Shown: positions 11,009 to 23,000 of the stretch, one piece after another
Layout: every line of letters begins with the position of its first letter
Position numbering within the stretch: position 1 is the first letter of the stretch
Source of the DNA: Thalassia testudinum
Lineage: Eukaryota; Streptophyta; Magnoliopsida; Alismatales; Hydrocharitaceae
Direction of reading: 5' to 3'
NCBI GenBank assembly: GCA_037157565.1
Contig: JAZHRO010000002.1
Coordinates: 71,011,001-71,075,000, forward strand
DNA length: 64,000 nt
Notes under the pieces: model-generated
Told to the model about the DNA's origin: nothing
Databases searched by the model: none
The model's input: the letters and a program-made list of their open reading frames with translations, nothing else
Program-made: the position numbers and the translations under genes

Positions 11009-14000
11009 GTAAGTGTCTGTGCAAGTCATTGATTCATGATTCTGAAGTCTTACTTTCATGAAAGATCAATAATTTCTTTTCCAATTACTTTAGCCCAATT
11101 TGGGAAGTATTTGATATATATCATCCTGATTTGCTGGCACATTGGCTATTCCATGTTGTTTCCACAAGCATTAAGCCACTGCACCAAATTGTAATTTGGG
11201 ATACCTAAAGCTGTGTTTGGCAGTGGAATAGGCTGTAACAAGGATAAGTTGGTGGGTGAGATAATTGGGGTTAAGGTGTTTGGTTGTATAGTGGGATAAG
11301 TAGCCGGTTGTATGTGATAATTATTGTAATGGAAGAGATATAATATTTTCTTATATTGAAATTCAGAAAATTATGGTGGAGAATATTATAATGGAAACCG
11401 TAAAGCCAACTTTTGCCCTTTATGTAATCCATTGGCAGGGAATTATATTTTTTAAAAGTACTTTATTTTGAAATAGTGCTTCAAGCCTTGAATGAATTTT
11501 TTATGAATGATAGCTAATGGAGTTCAATAGCCATCCACTTTATTACTTCAAAAGCATACCGTTACATACATCAACTCCAAAGCTTCCCTTACTACATTCT
11601 CAACCCACAACTTGCCCACCCTAAACACCACGCTATTTCTCAAAAGCCCTAGGGATCAAAACCAATGCATGCCTTTACCCAAGCAAAGGAATTTTACTTG
11701 AACACTGCTTCCAAAAGCCACGTGAAAAGCTTGGAGTAGCTAACTGCTTCGACTGATCCTTGGTAAAGGCACATGTGATGGGGTTCTCTGCCACAGCATC
11801 TGCATGAGTCGAGCATAGTTATCAATTGTCAGAGTAGGAGGTCTAGGTGGGGTAGGAGCAGTCTATTCCTGAACGGTGGCTGCATTTGCCCAACCAGGAT
11901 AACCAAACTTGGCTTAGCACTTCTCAGAAGGGTGGTTGGTCCTCTGGCAATGAATGCACAGATTGTATGCCCGACTACATCCACGGCCTTGTCCACATCC
12001 AGCATCAGGAGTACCACACCCACTAGAGACTGCAAAGGTTGACGTATTCGTAGTGGTAGGTGATATAGCAGTAGGGGAAGTGGCTGACCCAATACTAGAG
12101 GAGATCTTTTGGAGTCTCTCCTTGGCAATCTCCAGGTCAGGAATGCTATCCATGGCAAAAATCTAATCATGAGCCGATGCATATCTGGTGCTTAGACCAT
12201 CCAAGAACCTGTAAACCTGCCAAGTTTGCCTCTATCTAGTGTGGGTCTCATGGCAGGAGGGTTGAAAGACTTTGAGCTTCTCAAATAATCTCTCTATCTC
12301 AGTAAAATAAAAAAGTAGAGGATGATCCCCTTGAGATCTCTGAGAGTATTTCGATAGACTCTCCCAAATCTCCTTAGCATTCTTCTTATATAGGAGATTT
12401 GTCGCAATCTGAGGCTCCACACTATTTATCACGAGATAATTATCCTACTCATATTTGTCAAAATTAGGAGCATCAACCTTAGGAGGATACTTAATAAGTA
12501 TATAGAGTTTTTTTTGGCCACCAACAAAGATCTTGGTAACTTGGGCTCAAAGGTGGTGGTTCTTGACATCATTGAGTTTTATAGAGGTGCCTTGGACTAC
12601 TAGAGAGATAGATGAAGTCATGGGCTTGACTTTTGAAGAGAAAGATGACCCAGAGGTAGCCATGTTGAGGCTAAAGAAGCAATTTTGTTACTGTTCATAT
12701 CTAGAACCCCAGTAAAGGCCTCATTGACCAAGAAGAGAACCCTTGATGGGAAACATCTATGCTAGACCTGCAATGACACCCACAGAATCATCTCCAATCA
12801 CTGTGGTTCTGTACAACGACCTGCAACAACCACGAGATGGCTGCGTAGGCGAGGAGATCCACCAGGGGCTGGTGGTGCCTTGTAGTGGTTTGCAACAGCC
12901 ACAACGAGGAAGAAAACCACTAGGGGCTGGTGGTACCCTGCAGTGGCCTGCATTAGCCTAATGGTGGATGCTTTAGTGATGAGGAGGGCTACCAGGGGGT
13001 GGCGGTGCTCTGCAGGGCCACCTCCATGCGTTGGCAGCGCTGGGCCTTGTGGAGGCTCCTGCTGGTGACCCTACATGCGGTTGTAGCGTGATGCAACAAC
13101 AAGGAAGAGAGGAAGAGAGAAAGAGAGAGATGAGTCTCTCTAGGGTAAGGATTTTTTTTGGTGGGGAATGGTACTCGAGCACGAAAAATTTAGAACTCAC
13201 CTCACTCTGATACCATGTTGAGGGAGGAAGAGAATGAAATGCCTTATTGGAAAAGAAACCCTAGGCCTCTTTATATAGAGAAAAGCTTTAGAAAGATTAC
13301 ACATGACACCTTTAATAAAATAAAAAATAGCAACACACTCTTGCATAAGTAAATAACTCCAACAGAAGTCACGAACCATGATATCAACCAAGATTGAGTT
13401 CAGAAATAGTGATCTTAGATACATGAGTAAATGAAATCATTTGATGTAATGCTCTTCATTTTACTACAGAAGCAGTATGTGTAATTATCTGAGCCTAGAT
13501 GTCCATTTTCTTTACCTTGCATTTATAGAAGTTCTAGTATATGCTTCTTTGATAAAGCTTTCATTGGTTATGTCTTGTTACCGTGGCACACGTCAAAGTT
13601 AAGATTTTCCTTTAGGTTTTAAATGGGCAGGATGATAGTATCTGCTTTAGTTAAAAGGCCATCTGTTTATGTGCTTTCTGTTCATTCTCCAGATTTTTTT
13701 GTTAGTAAATCACCACGTGATCAACGAACAGGGAAGAGAATGACAGTTGCAATTTCAAGGCTTTTGTCTTTCTAAATGGGACAGGTTTTTAATATGAAAC
13801 AGCTGCAATAACAAAGCAAATCTTGGGTAGGGTGGTTAAACTGTTAGGATCGGTAAAAGTTTATTGATATTTTTTTGCTTTTGGCTTTCTGCAGGTTGAC
13901 TGTAGTATTTCTTGCTTGCGATGTGTTTTTTGCTCTCTTCTGTGTGATATTGGCATGCATAATTGGGATTGCCTTGTGCTGCTGTTTGCCTTGCATCATC

Positions 14001-17000
14001 GCAATTCTTTATGCTCTTGCAGGCCAGGTGTTTAATTTTCTTAAGATTTCATAATATATATTTAATTTCGACGTAGTTATGTAGATCATCTTTCATCTTC
14101 TATTTTCTGCACAGGAAGGTGCATCAGATGCAGATATCAGCATCCTTCCAAAGTTCAAGTACAGAGATGCTGGCACTGGCGGGCAAAAAGTGGCCGAATA
14201 TGGTGGGATTATGATACCTGTTGGTAATAACACTGATGAGATCATTAGTGAACGGTTTCTATTCTGTGAGGATGCAGTAAGTATATTCAACCCATTAGTA
14301 GGGTGAATTTATTTAACTTTCAGAATTGACCAGATGGTAGCAAACAAATATTTTTGCCCGTTTGTTTATTACTTTCTCGGGATAATTTGGATTGAGATGA
14401 TAATGATTTTGTTTCGGTACTGATGTTTCATGTTTGATAGCTAAATTACTCTTCAAATATTTTTTAACAGAAACAAGGCAATAGTTGATATCAGTTTGGA
14501 AGATGGCCAACTTTGAAGTGTACTTGAATCATTTAAGCTATCAACAAATACAAGAAAAGCAAAGAATTTATCTGGAGATGATGAGACTTGTAAAAACTAT
14601 GGGATTCAAAGATATTCCTGTGGATGTATAGACCTTTTCGGTGTAGAAGGTGTCACTCGGATTACAAAATCATTTACAGCAATTTGCTGAAGCAAGACAA
14701 TGCGGAGAAAATGTCCTTAAATAGGAACTGATGAGGCAGAGGGAGGCAGGAAGAAGTGGGAGAGGAGGTCTATGATGGTTGCTCTCGCCAGCGTTGTCGT
14801 CATAGTCATATACAAGAAGAATACTGAACTCAGTCAACTTTGGAAGGATGAAGAGAGAGAATAAATTGGAGTCTACCAGATAGAAGTGGGGATAAAAAAA
14901 ATCTGTAAATTTGGTAACCAAAATACTAATTTTCATGAATCTTAGACAATGATGTGGAGGTCTTATGTAGATGACCAAACCCATCCAAAATACACATCTT
15001 TAAGACGAAAACATATTTCCCAAGATCGCAACCTTTTGTACCTTACAATTTATAAAATGAAAAACACTACGCCTGCTAAAATCACTACATCAATTTCCTC
15101 CCTTGAAAAACTTGTCTCCTGACAAGTTGTTTCTCTCCTTAGTTTTAGAATGTTTTGGTTGATCCTAAAACTTCTAAAAGTTGATGTCGATGGTTGGAGA
15201 AGTTCATGGTGGAATTGAGGAGGTCGCTAGTGTGGCTGGATCCCATCGTGATAGCTTTGATGGGGCTGTTGAGGGGAAGCAAGGTTCGAAGTGTTGATAT
15301 TGATGTTGTATCGATAAATTTTCAAGTGTGCGTATCGTGGGCATGCCATGGAAACACTCATGTATCGATGTTAGGTTATCAAGGTTATAGATACCCGTAT
15401 CAATATTTTCTATGTTGGAGATCTAATCCACTAGGCTAGACGGTAGTAGCAGTAGCAATAGTAGCAAAGTACACTAGCAGCAGCAATAGCAGGAGTGTGC
15501 GCCAGCAACAGCAGCAGTAACACAACAGGTCTTATTGGCGGTATGCTGACCTTATTGGCGACATGCTGACGATTTCGCAGGCATACCGACGATACGCCTA
15601 CATATTGAAATTGTTTTCATGTCGATATGCCTTCCAAAAAAGTGCCGTATCGGTGGCATGCTGTCGGCACATAAATCAATGAGGGGAAGTGGCGGTAACA
15701 CCTACTTGTGAGATAGATGACTATGGTTGGTAGTGTTGAGACATCAAGGCAAGGTTGGGCAATGGGAGTGATACATGGCAGTTAGATGGATTGTGTAGGT
15801 GGTTGCATTAGGGGAATGGATGCCGTTGATGAGATGCTGGTGTTGAGTTGATGTTGTTTGGCATGGCTAGGGTGGATGGATGGTGGTGTGGAGGCTGATT
15901 TGCCGGAGTGGTTTAAGGATAGCCATTGTTGGTGGAATAATCTTTGTGATGGGAGTTGGTGGTGGTGAAGTTAACAACATGGCATAAGGGTTCAGTTGTA
16001 TGCTCAAGGGATGGGTTTAGAAGTTCTTTAAATAGAGAATCAACTTGAAAAATTCTTTGTTGGTCATGGTCGATATCGAGATGGTGGAAAAATGGATTGT
16101 TGAACCATAAGAACAATATGAAAGCTAATTTATTTTAATAAGAACAATAAGGAAATATAATAACTTACTAAAAATAATACAATACAGACTAAAATAAGAA
16201 AGACAACCAAATTCTTAACTAATTGAATCCTAATTTATTTCTTAATATTTCCCCCAAAGTTGGAGTGTGCAATGCCCAGCATGGAGTCATGACAAACAAG
16301 GGGCTCCCTTCTAATCCAGGCAATCGGAGGAGCGACAATGGTAGACGAGAGTTAGAGATCAATTGTAGACAAAGAAACTAGCATTTGCATCCGCAACTAT
16401 TGGTCGTGTGTCTACTTGTACGTCTTGCATAAGGCGTTGGGTATGTGAGAAATCACGACTACGACATGAGTGTTATTGCTCCCACATACAAGAGTTTGTA
16501 GATGACGAGGCTTGCTCTTCTTGAACGTGCATAGGGCCACATGGGTGCCATTGCTCTTAGACCCCGCAAGCTAGTGTACCATGCTTGCTTTCTCCGGAGG
16601 TGCATAAGGTCGCCTCACTGCCATTACTCTTACGCCTTAAGAGCCAGCTGAAATGCTCTAGGTGCGTGCGAGTGCATCCCATCTATGTGACGATGCGGAG
16701 GCCAATGATGATCAGAGCAGCGGTTGGTGGCGGTGGTGATGATCTTAGGTTATCATTGCAACTGTTGTTCGTGGGTTCCAACGTTGAGAAAAGGAGAGAA
16801 GGAAATCTGTGGGAGAGAAAATAGGAGATTGACGTGGAGGGGAAGGACCTCCCCAGTGTCTCGTCGGAGGCCAACGGTGCTGTCGGAGACCCCCCTCCCC
16901 TCTCTAGGATTTCTTCTCTCCTAACCTTAAGCCACAGAGATTGGTGGATCTGATATCATGTTAATAGTGAGGGAAGGATTTTTCTTATTGAAATAAGTAA

Positions 17001-20000
17001 GCCATACCTCTCATCTGGAGAGACGGTTTGGTGCAATATGAAAATATAATAACTAAGTTACTAAAAATAACACAAACTAAAATAAGAAAGACAATCAAAT
17101 TCTTAACTAATTGAATCCTAATTTATTTTCTAACAGATTTAATTATTGGATTGTCCACAGCATGCATGTGTAGAATGCCTTCGGTGGTAATATGGATGCC
17201 AAGTCGAATGTGTAGTTGCATATAAACGAATTTGCAATGAGATCATTGGGAAGAAATTGGTGTGTTGGCACCAATTCTTTGTTAAGACCCCTTCCCCTTT
17301 CAAAAAAGAAAAAGGAATTGGTGTGTCATTAATAGAAAAAACAAAAAAAAGGCATATTTGAGGCAAGTTTTTCATCCGTAGGAAATATGATGGTACAATT
17401 TGGAAGTGTAATAAGTTGAATGTTGAGTTTTACAATGAAGTTGAAGAAGAGTAAAAAAGGAGTTTTCACATAAATACCCCTGTAATTTTTCAATATTACA
17501 TCTATATCCTTGGATTCTTGAAATTAACATAGATGCCCCTAAAATCCTACATCTTTTTACATAATGTCTTTGGGTTAACATTTGTTAGTGTAATGGCTAA
17601 TGTTCGTTAGTTGGGAAAACTGTCATTTTGCTCCTAAAAGCTGTCAATGCTATAAGTTGAAGTGAAGACCAAAAGGGACCATTAAAATGACTATTGGGAT
17701 TTTTTTCCCATTCACTTGCTATTTACATAACCCAAAATGGACCATTAACATGACACATTTTCCCCTATTCACAATCCAAGATCGCTAATATCCTCTCTTG
17801 GCTATTGATTTGGCGACCTTGGATTTATTCTTCCTCTCTATTATTTCTTCTAACTCCACATGGCGATATTAAGACCTTCTAATACCCTTAAAGTAAAACC
17901 TATGGCTTCCTCTACTTCTGTTGTGATTTAAGACACCTCTATGAAGCGTAATGATGTCCAAAACTGCCTTTTGTGGTCTTAGGTGTTCTAGATATTTGCT
18001 GGACAGAATAAACTTTATATCTTGACTAAGATTGCCCCTGGAGCTTAATCGCCATACTTTGAGAGATGGGAATAGGATAATTATCTGGTGATGAAATGAT
18101 GATGAACAACATTGACCCACAGATCGCTGCAAATCTATTATATAAGAAGGTTGCCAAGGCAATATAGGATAACTTTGCGAAGAAGTTTCTTGGAAATCTA
18201 ATCATGCTCATCTGGTAGACATATATCGTTGAATTTGGTCTACATCTCATGGGGAGCCAAGGGTACAAAATTGCTCTATGCGGCTGATTAATTGGTCGCA
18301 TAATCATATGCAGTCAAGAAACGAACCGTATACACATATTCGAGCTTATAATTGGTCGATTATCTGATTAGTTGATCGATTAATCGACCGACCAAGTTTT
18401 CAAGTTTATTTTTTTGAGATTTGATTCATGTGCCAAACCAAACAAGACTCCTCGACTTCCCCTCCCTCCCTAAACACTCGAACGTGAACCTAAGCCCCAA
18501 GCAAATCCTCTCGAGGTTTCCTTCTCCCAACCTCTTGAACACCCGATAGCCACCACCAAGAGCCTCTTCGCGAGGCTTCTCTTGCTGGTAGGTCTCCAAT
18601 CATCATTGCCTAACCTCTCGTAGCCTCTTCGCGAGGCTTGCTTAGCTAGTTGGTTTTCCATCGTTGTCGCCCAACCTCTCCCAGCCGTTGCATGAGGCCT
18701 CTTCAGCCAACTTGTACCCCATCGTCGCCTTTCCACCATCGTGCGAGGCCTTTTTGCTAGGCTCCTCCAACTAGCTATTGTTCCGTTACTAGTAAGTGGT
18801 GGCTACTGCTCTCTCCACCGATGGCTGCTGCTCTCCACGGTTTGCTAGTAGCTGTTGCTTCTCTCTAGTCTCTTCTCACCACTTAATCAATTATCCTCCT
18901 CTCTCTTATCTTTTATTTTTGTTCAATGATATTGATTTTGTTGCGAATGTTAGTCTAGATTAGTTTTTGTTCTTATGAGTTGCATATGTTTAGATCAGTT
19001 TGTGAATTGCATTTGTTATAGTTTTGTGATTTAGATTTTTATTTGTGAGTTGCTACTATTTCAGATTTTATGCTCTAGACATTTATTTATGATTAGTTTG
19101 TGAGTTGCATATGTTCTTGTGAGATGTTTCTTTGGGAACTTGTTATCTATTTTGTTCTTTATGTGGCACTTGGAGCTAAAAACTTGTCTCCTTTAGATTT
19201 ATGATTCACCAATCTTAGTTTGTTTACCTTATGTTAGGTGTTGTGATATTAATAGCTATTTGTTAGAAGCTATATTGAGAGAACATGCGTATAAAAAAGA
19301 TAATACTATTATATATGTGCATATTTCAATTTATGTATATGTATAATTAATATGTATAATGTTATAGATAATTATATTTAAAATTATAAATATTAAAAAA
19401 ATATTGAATTGATTAATCCCCAATTAATCACCTGCATACTGTATGCTCCCTAGTTGGTGACCTCACTGACTGAATACTGATTGCTGATTTCTATAGCCAT
19501 GGGGGGAGCACTTGCAAGTTGATTACTATACTGAGATGGAAGCATTTTTTGAGAAACTGAATGTGTTCCAACCATCTTGCTGTGACACGAAGATAAGATG
19601 ACATATGTGGCGGGTTTATAGGTTTTTGATGATCTGAGTTCTAGATACGAACTTGCCCGAGATCAGATACTTGCTATGGATGATATTCTTGATATGGAGA
19701 CTATTTATGAGAGACTCTAGAAGATCTCTACAGATGTGAGTACATTGACATAGGTTGCTGCATGGCCTGTTGTACCGCCCATAAAGGCATTTTCCTTTAT
19801 TGCTCCCAGTGGGTGTGGGGGGCTTGGAGCAGGCCGTGGATGAGGCCACAATCGTACTTATAAGCCATGCATCCATTGCAAGCGGACCAATCACCCGTCC
19901 GACTGTTGTTGGGCCAAGTTTGGTCGACCTGGTCGAGCTAATTCGGTTGTAGTTAAAGAGTTCTCATCTAGTGGAGTCCCATCTCTCTCCATAGATGACT

Positions 20001-23000
20001 ATGTATGCCTACTATAGCTACTTCGGCAGGCTGCCACACCTACAGATACCCAGACTGCTTTCACTCCCTTTGCAGACTCTATAGGTACTACAACCAATTT
20101 GGCTACGGCATCTTCCACCCCCCCTGGGTGGTTGATTTTGGTGCATGCAATTACCTCACTGGTAAGAAGGATGCTCTTACCTCTTTAGGGTGCTCCTTTA
20201 GTATTACCATTTCATATTGGCAAATGGGTCATATTTACTTGTTACTATTGATGGAGATGTTGAGTTTACACTTGCTTTACAGTAGTTAGATGTCTATTAT
20301 GCTCCAGAATTTCTACTAAGCCTGTTATCTGTTTATAGATTGTGTAAAGACCTCCACTGCCAGGTGATATTTGATGAGCATTTTGTTTTCTTTCAGGACA
20401 TCTTGACAAGGAAGATGATTGGTGGGGGATTGAGAAAGATAGGCTCTATTACCTTGATATTCCTTAGGTTTTTCCTAGTGTTGCTTCTATCTTTGTTGAT
20501 CCTCATATTTGACATTATCATCTTGGTCATCCCTTTGTTGCCAGACTTAGGCAGATGTTCCTAGACTTTTCTGTCCCATCCTCTCTAGACTGTAAAGCTT
20601 GTCAGCTTAAGAAACATCAATGAGTTTCTTTTCCTCTTGGAGAAAATAACTGGAGTCCCTTTCCATTTCATTTAATTCACTATGATATGTAGGGTCCTTA
20701 TCAAATAAACCATCGTTCTTTGTTTGCATATTTTATAGTTTTTGTGGATGACTGTAGTGGTCTACCTTGGGTTTTTTTTATGATCGGTTAGAGATTAGTA
20801 CTGTACTCCCTAAATTCTTTAATGAAGTTAAGAATTTTTAGTATTAAAATTTTCCATGGTGATAATGCTAGAGTTTATACAATATGATATTCAGGACTTT
20901 CTTGCCAAAATTAGCACTATCCACCAAACATCGTGTGCCTATACTTTTCAGCAGAATGGTGCGGTTGAGGGAAAGCTTCGTTATTTTCTTGATTTGACTT
21001 GCACTCTTATTACCATGAAAGTGCCTAAACACTTTTGAGGGGATACCAACCTTACTGCCACATATCTCATCAAAGGGTTCCCTCCTCTATGCTTAATGAT
21101 GACATTCCTTTCCACATTTTACAATCCAATGTTGAGCTCTTTGGCTTACCACTACAAATATTTGGTTGCACCTATTTTGTTCACCTTTTTAGTGTTGCTG
21201 GTAAGCTCTCCCTTAGGTCTTTTAAGTGTGTTTTTGGGATACTCCTGTTCTTAGAGGGCGCCATTGCTTTTATCCTATAGGAAACAGATACTGCCTTTGC
21301 TAATGTGTCCTTTGAGAAGGTGCCTTATTTCTTTGATGAAGAATCCTTTCTGGGGTGGTTCACCTGCACCAATGATTGTCGCCCTAAGGATCATGTGTTT
21401 GTATCTTTGCCTTCTATGTAAGTTGAAATTCTTGAGGAGAGCCCACTAACTCCTTTTCCCCGTCAACGTCTGATTCAGATGTTCACCACAGTAGCATGAA
21501 GATTTGCCTATTACTTTAAGGTGGTAAGAAGCTATACCATTCATCCTATGCCACATTATACTAGTGTTGACCATCTAGTCTTTCCTTGAAGAAATTTTCT
21601 GCAGCTCTGTCTGTCATGGTAGTCCGTAAGAATTATCATAAAGCTATGGAAGATCATAGTTGGAGATTGTCTATGGATGAGATGACTGTCCTTACTACAC
21701 GGGGCACTTGGGAGTAGACAGATCTCTTTGATGGGGCAACTATGGTTGACTGCAGATGGGTCTATACGGTAAAGTATAAACCAGATGGCACTATTAAAAT
21801 ATTGAAGGCGTGACTAGTCTCAAAGGGTTACATACAGATCTATGGGGTAGATTATTTTGATACTTTCTCCTCTGTTCCTTGGCTTAAATCTGTTTGGCTT
21901 ATTTTATCAGTGGCAGTGAATAAATAGTGACCCTTATACCGGTTTGATGTCAAGAATGCCTTCCTGTATGCTAACTTGCAAGAGGAAGTTTATATGACTC
22001 AACCATTAGGTTATGTGATTGACGTGGAGAAGTTGTCACCTGCGAAAAGAGATATATGGTCTGAAACAAAGTCCAAGAGCATGGTTTGAGAGATTCAGCG
22101 GGGAAGTTCAAAAGATTAATTTTTTGAGATCCACTTCTGATCATTCTATTTTTGTTAGACACAAGGAGTCAGGTGTTGTGATTCTAGCAATTTATGTTGA
22201 CACGATTCTCATTGGTGATGATGTTGCAGAGATCTAGGAAACTAAGGATTTCTTGTAGATGACGTTTGTTATAAAGGATTTGGGCAGTCCGAGATACTTT
22301 TTGGGTATTGAAGTGGCCAAAAATTCTAATGGCATGTTCTCTCTCACAGAAAATATTTCATGGAACTTCTCGAAGAGACTGGCTAGCTTAGGGCCAAGCC
22401 TTCCTTTATACCCATTGAGCCATAAGGATGAATAAGGAAGATGATCTGTTGTTTGAGGATAGGAGGTACATGAGCATTATTAGGAAGCTACTAGACCTGC
22501 TATTATGGAGAATTCTCACTATAATAACTAGCATGTAGTTTGCCTTATCATGATATACCTTGAGGGTAATCCTGGAAAGGGCTTATATATGAAGAATAAT
22601 GGACGTGGACATGTACGCTTATTTAGATGAAGACTATGTAGACTTTGCAGAGGAGACGAAATACACTACTGGATATGCTACTCTTCTTGGTGGTAATTGT
22701 CACTTGGAGGAGCAAGAAGTAGACTGTGGTTACTCGATCTAGTGTTGAGGCTAAATACCGTGTCATGACTAATATGGCTTGCAAGATTAAGTGGATGGTG
22801 CATTTTCTGGGTGATTTGAAAATCAAAGTTTCCCTTCATGTTCCTATGTTTTGTGATAATCAATCAGCTACATTCATAGCCTCAAATCAAGTCTTGCACG
22901 AGTGCACTAAGCATATTAAAGTTGATTGTCACTTTGGTAGAAACATGGTTACAAAAGGGAAGATTAGCACACCTACTACTACTTTTGAGCAACTGGTGAC

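Larger units (their letters stand above)
11740..13330 (-). mobile_element. Copia A: Ty1/copia fragment (LTR end, primer site, leader, gag)
   Basis: On the minus strand an LTR 3' end (about 13330-13216, with a TATATAAAG box and ending CAACA) is followed at once by TGGTATCAGAGTGAG (13215-13201), the initiator-tRNA-Met primer site of plant copia elements. A leader of about 580 bases and a gag ORF (to about 11829) follow. There is no protease, integrase or reverse transcriptase, so the copy is 3'-truncated or a non-autonomous form. The outer boundaries are approximate. It lies in intron 2 of the E3 ligase, antisense. It belongs to the same family as copia B (17870-23300), as their gag sequences align. 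Confidence 0.8.
16098..17135 (-). mobile_element. Miniature LTR element (TRIM-like), about 1.04 kb
   Basis: Two direct repeats, 16098-16247 and 16959-17135, share about 100 closely matching bases and are the LTRs. On the minus strand the 5' LTR (17135-16959) begins TGTTAG and ends TTAACA, followed at once by TGATATCAGATCC, a near match to the tRNA-iMet primer site. The purine tract CTTTGGGGGAAA (16259-16248) immediately precedes the 3' LTR. The 0.7-kb interior encodes no gag or pol. This is the structure of terminal-repeat retrotransposons in miniature, which are moved by the proteins of other elements. It is antisense to the host gene. The 3' LTR is diverged at its end and no clean target duplication was seen. 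Confidence 0.8.
17880..19980 (+). pseudogene. Copia B gag, interrupted by a 1.2-kb insertion
   Basis: The first part (17880-18254) reads [23 protein letters not shown] and [17 protein letters not shown], matching copia A gag. The second part from about 19504 reads [25 protein letters not shown] and, near 19870, [14 protein letters not shown], the remains of the CCHC knuckle. Comparison with copia A places the break exactly at the sequence AGCCAAGGG. Several stops are present. Confidence 0.78.

Noticed and set aside
14670..14984. A 104-codon minus-strand frame
   Set aside because: It falls in the probable gypsy LTR remnant and shows no conserved domain.
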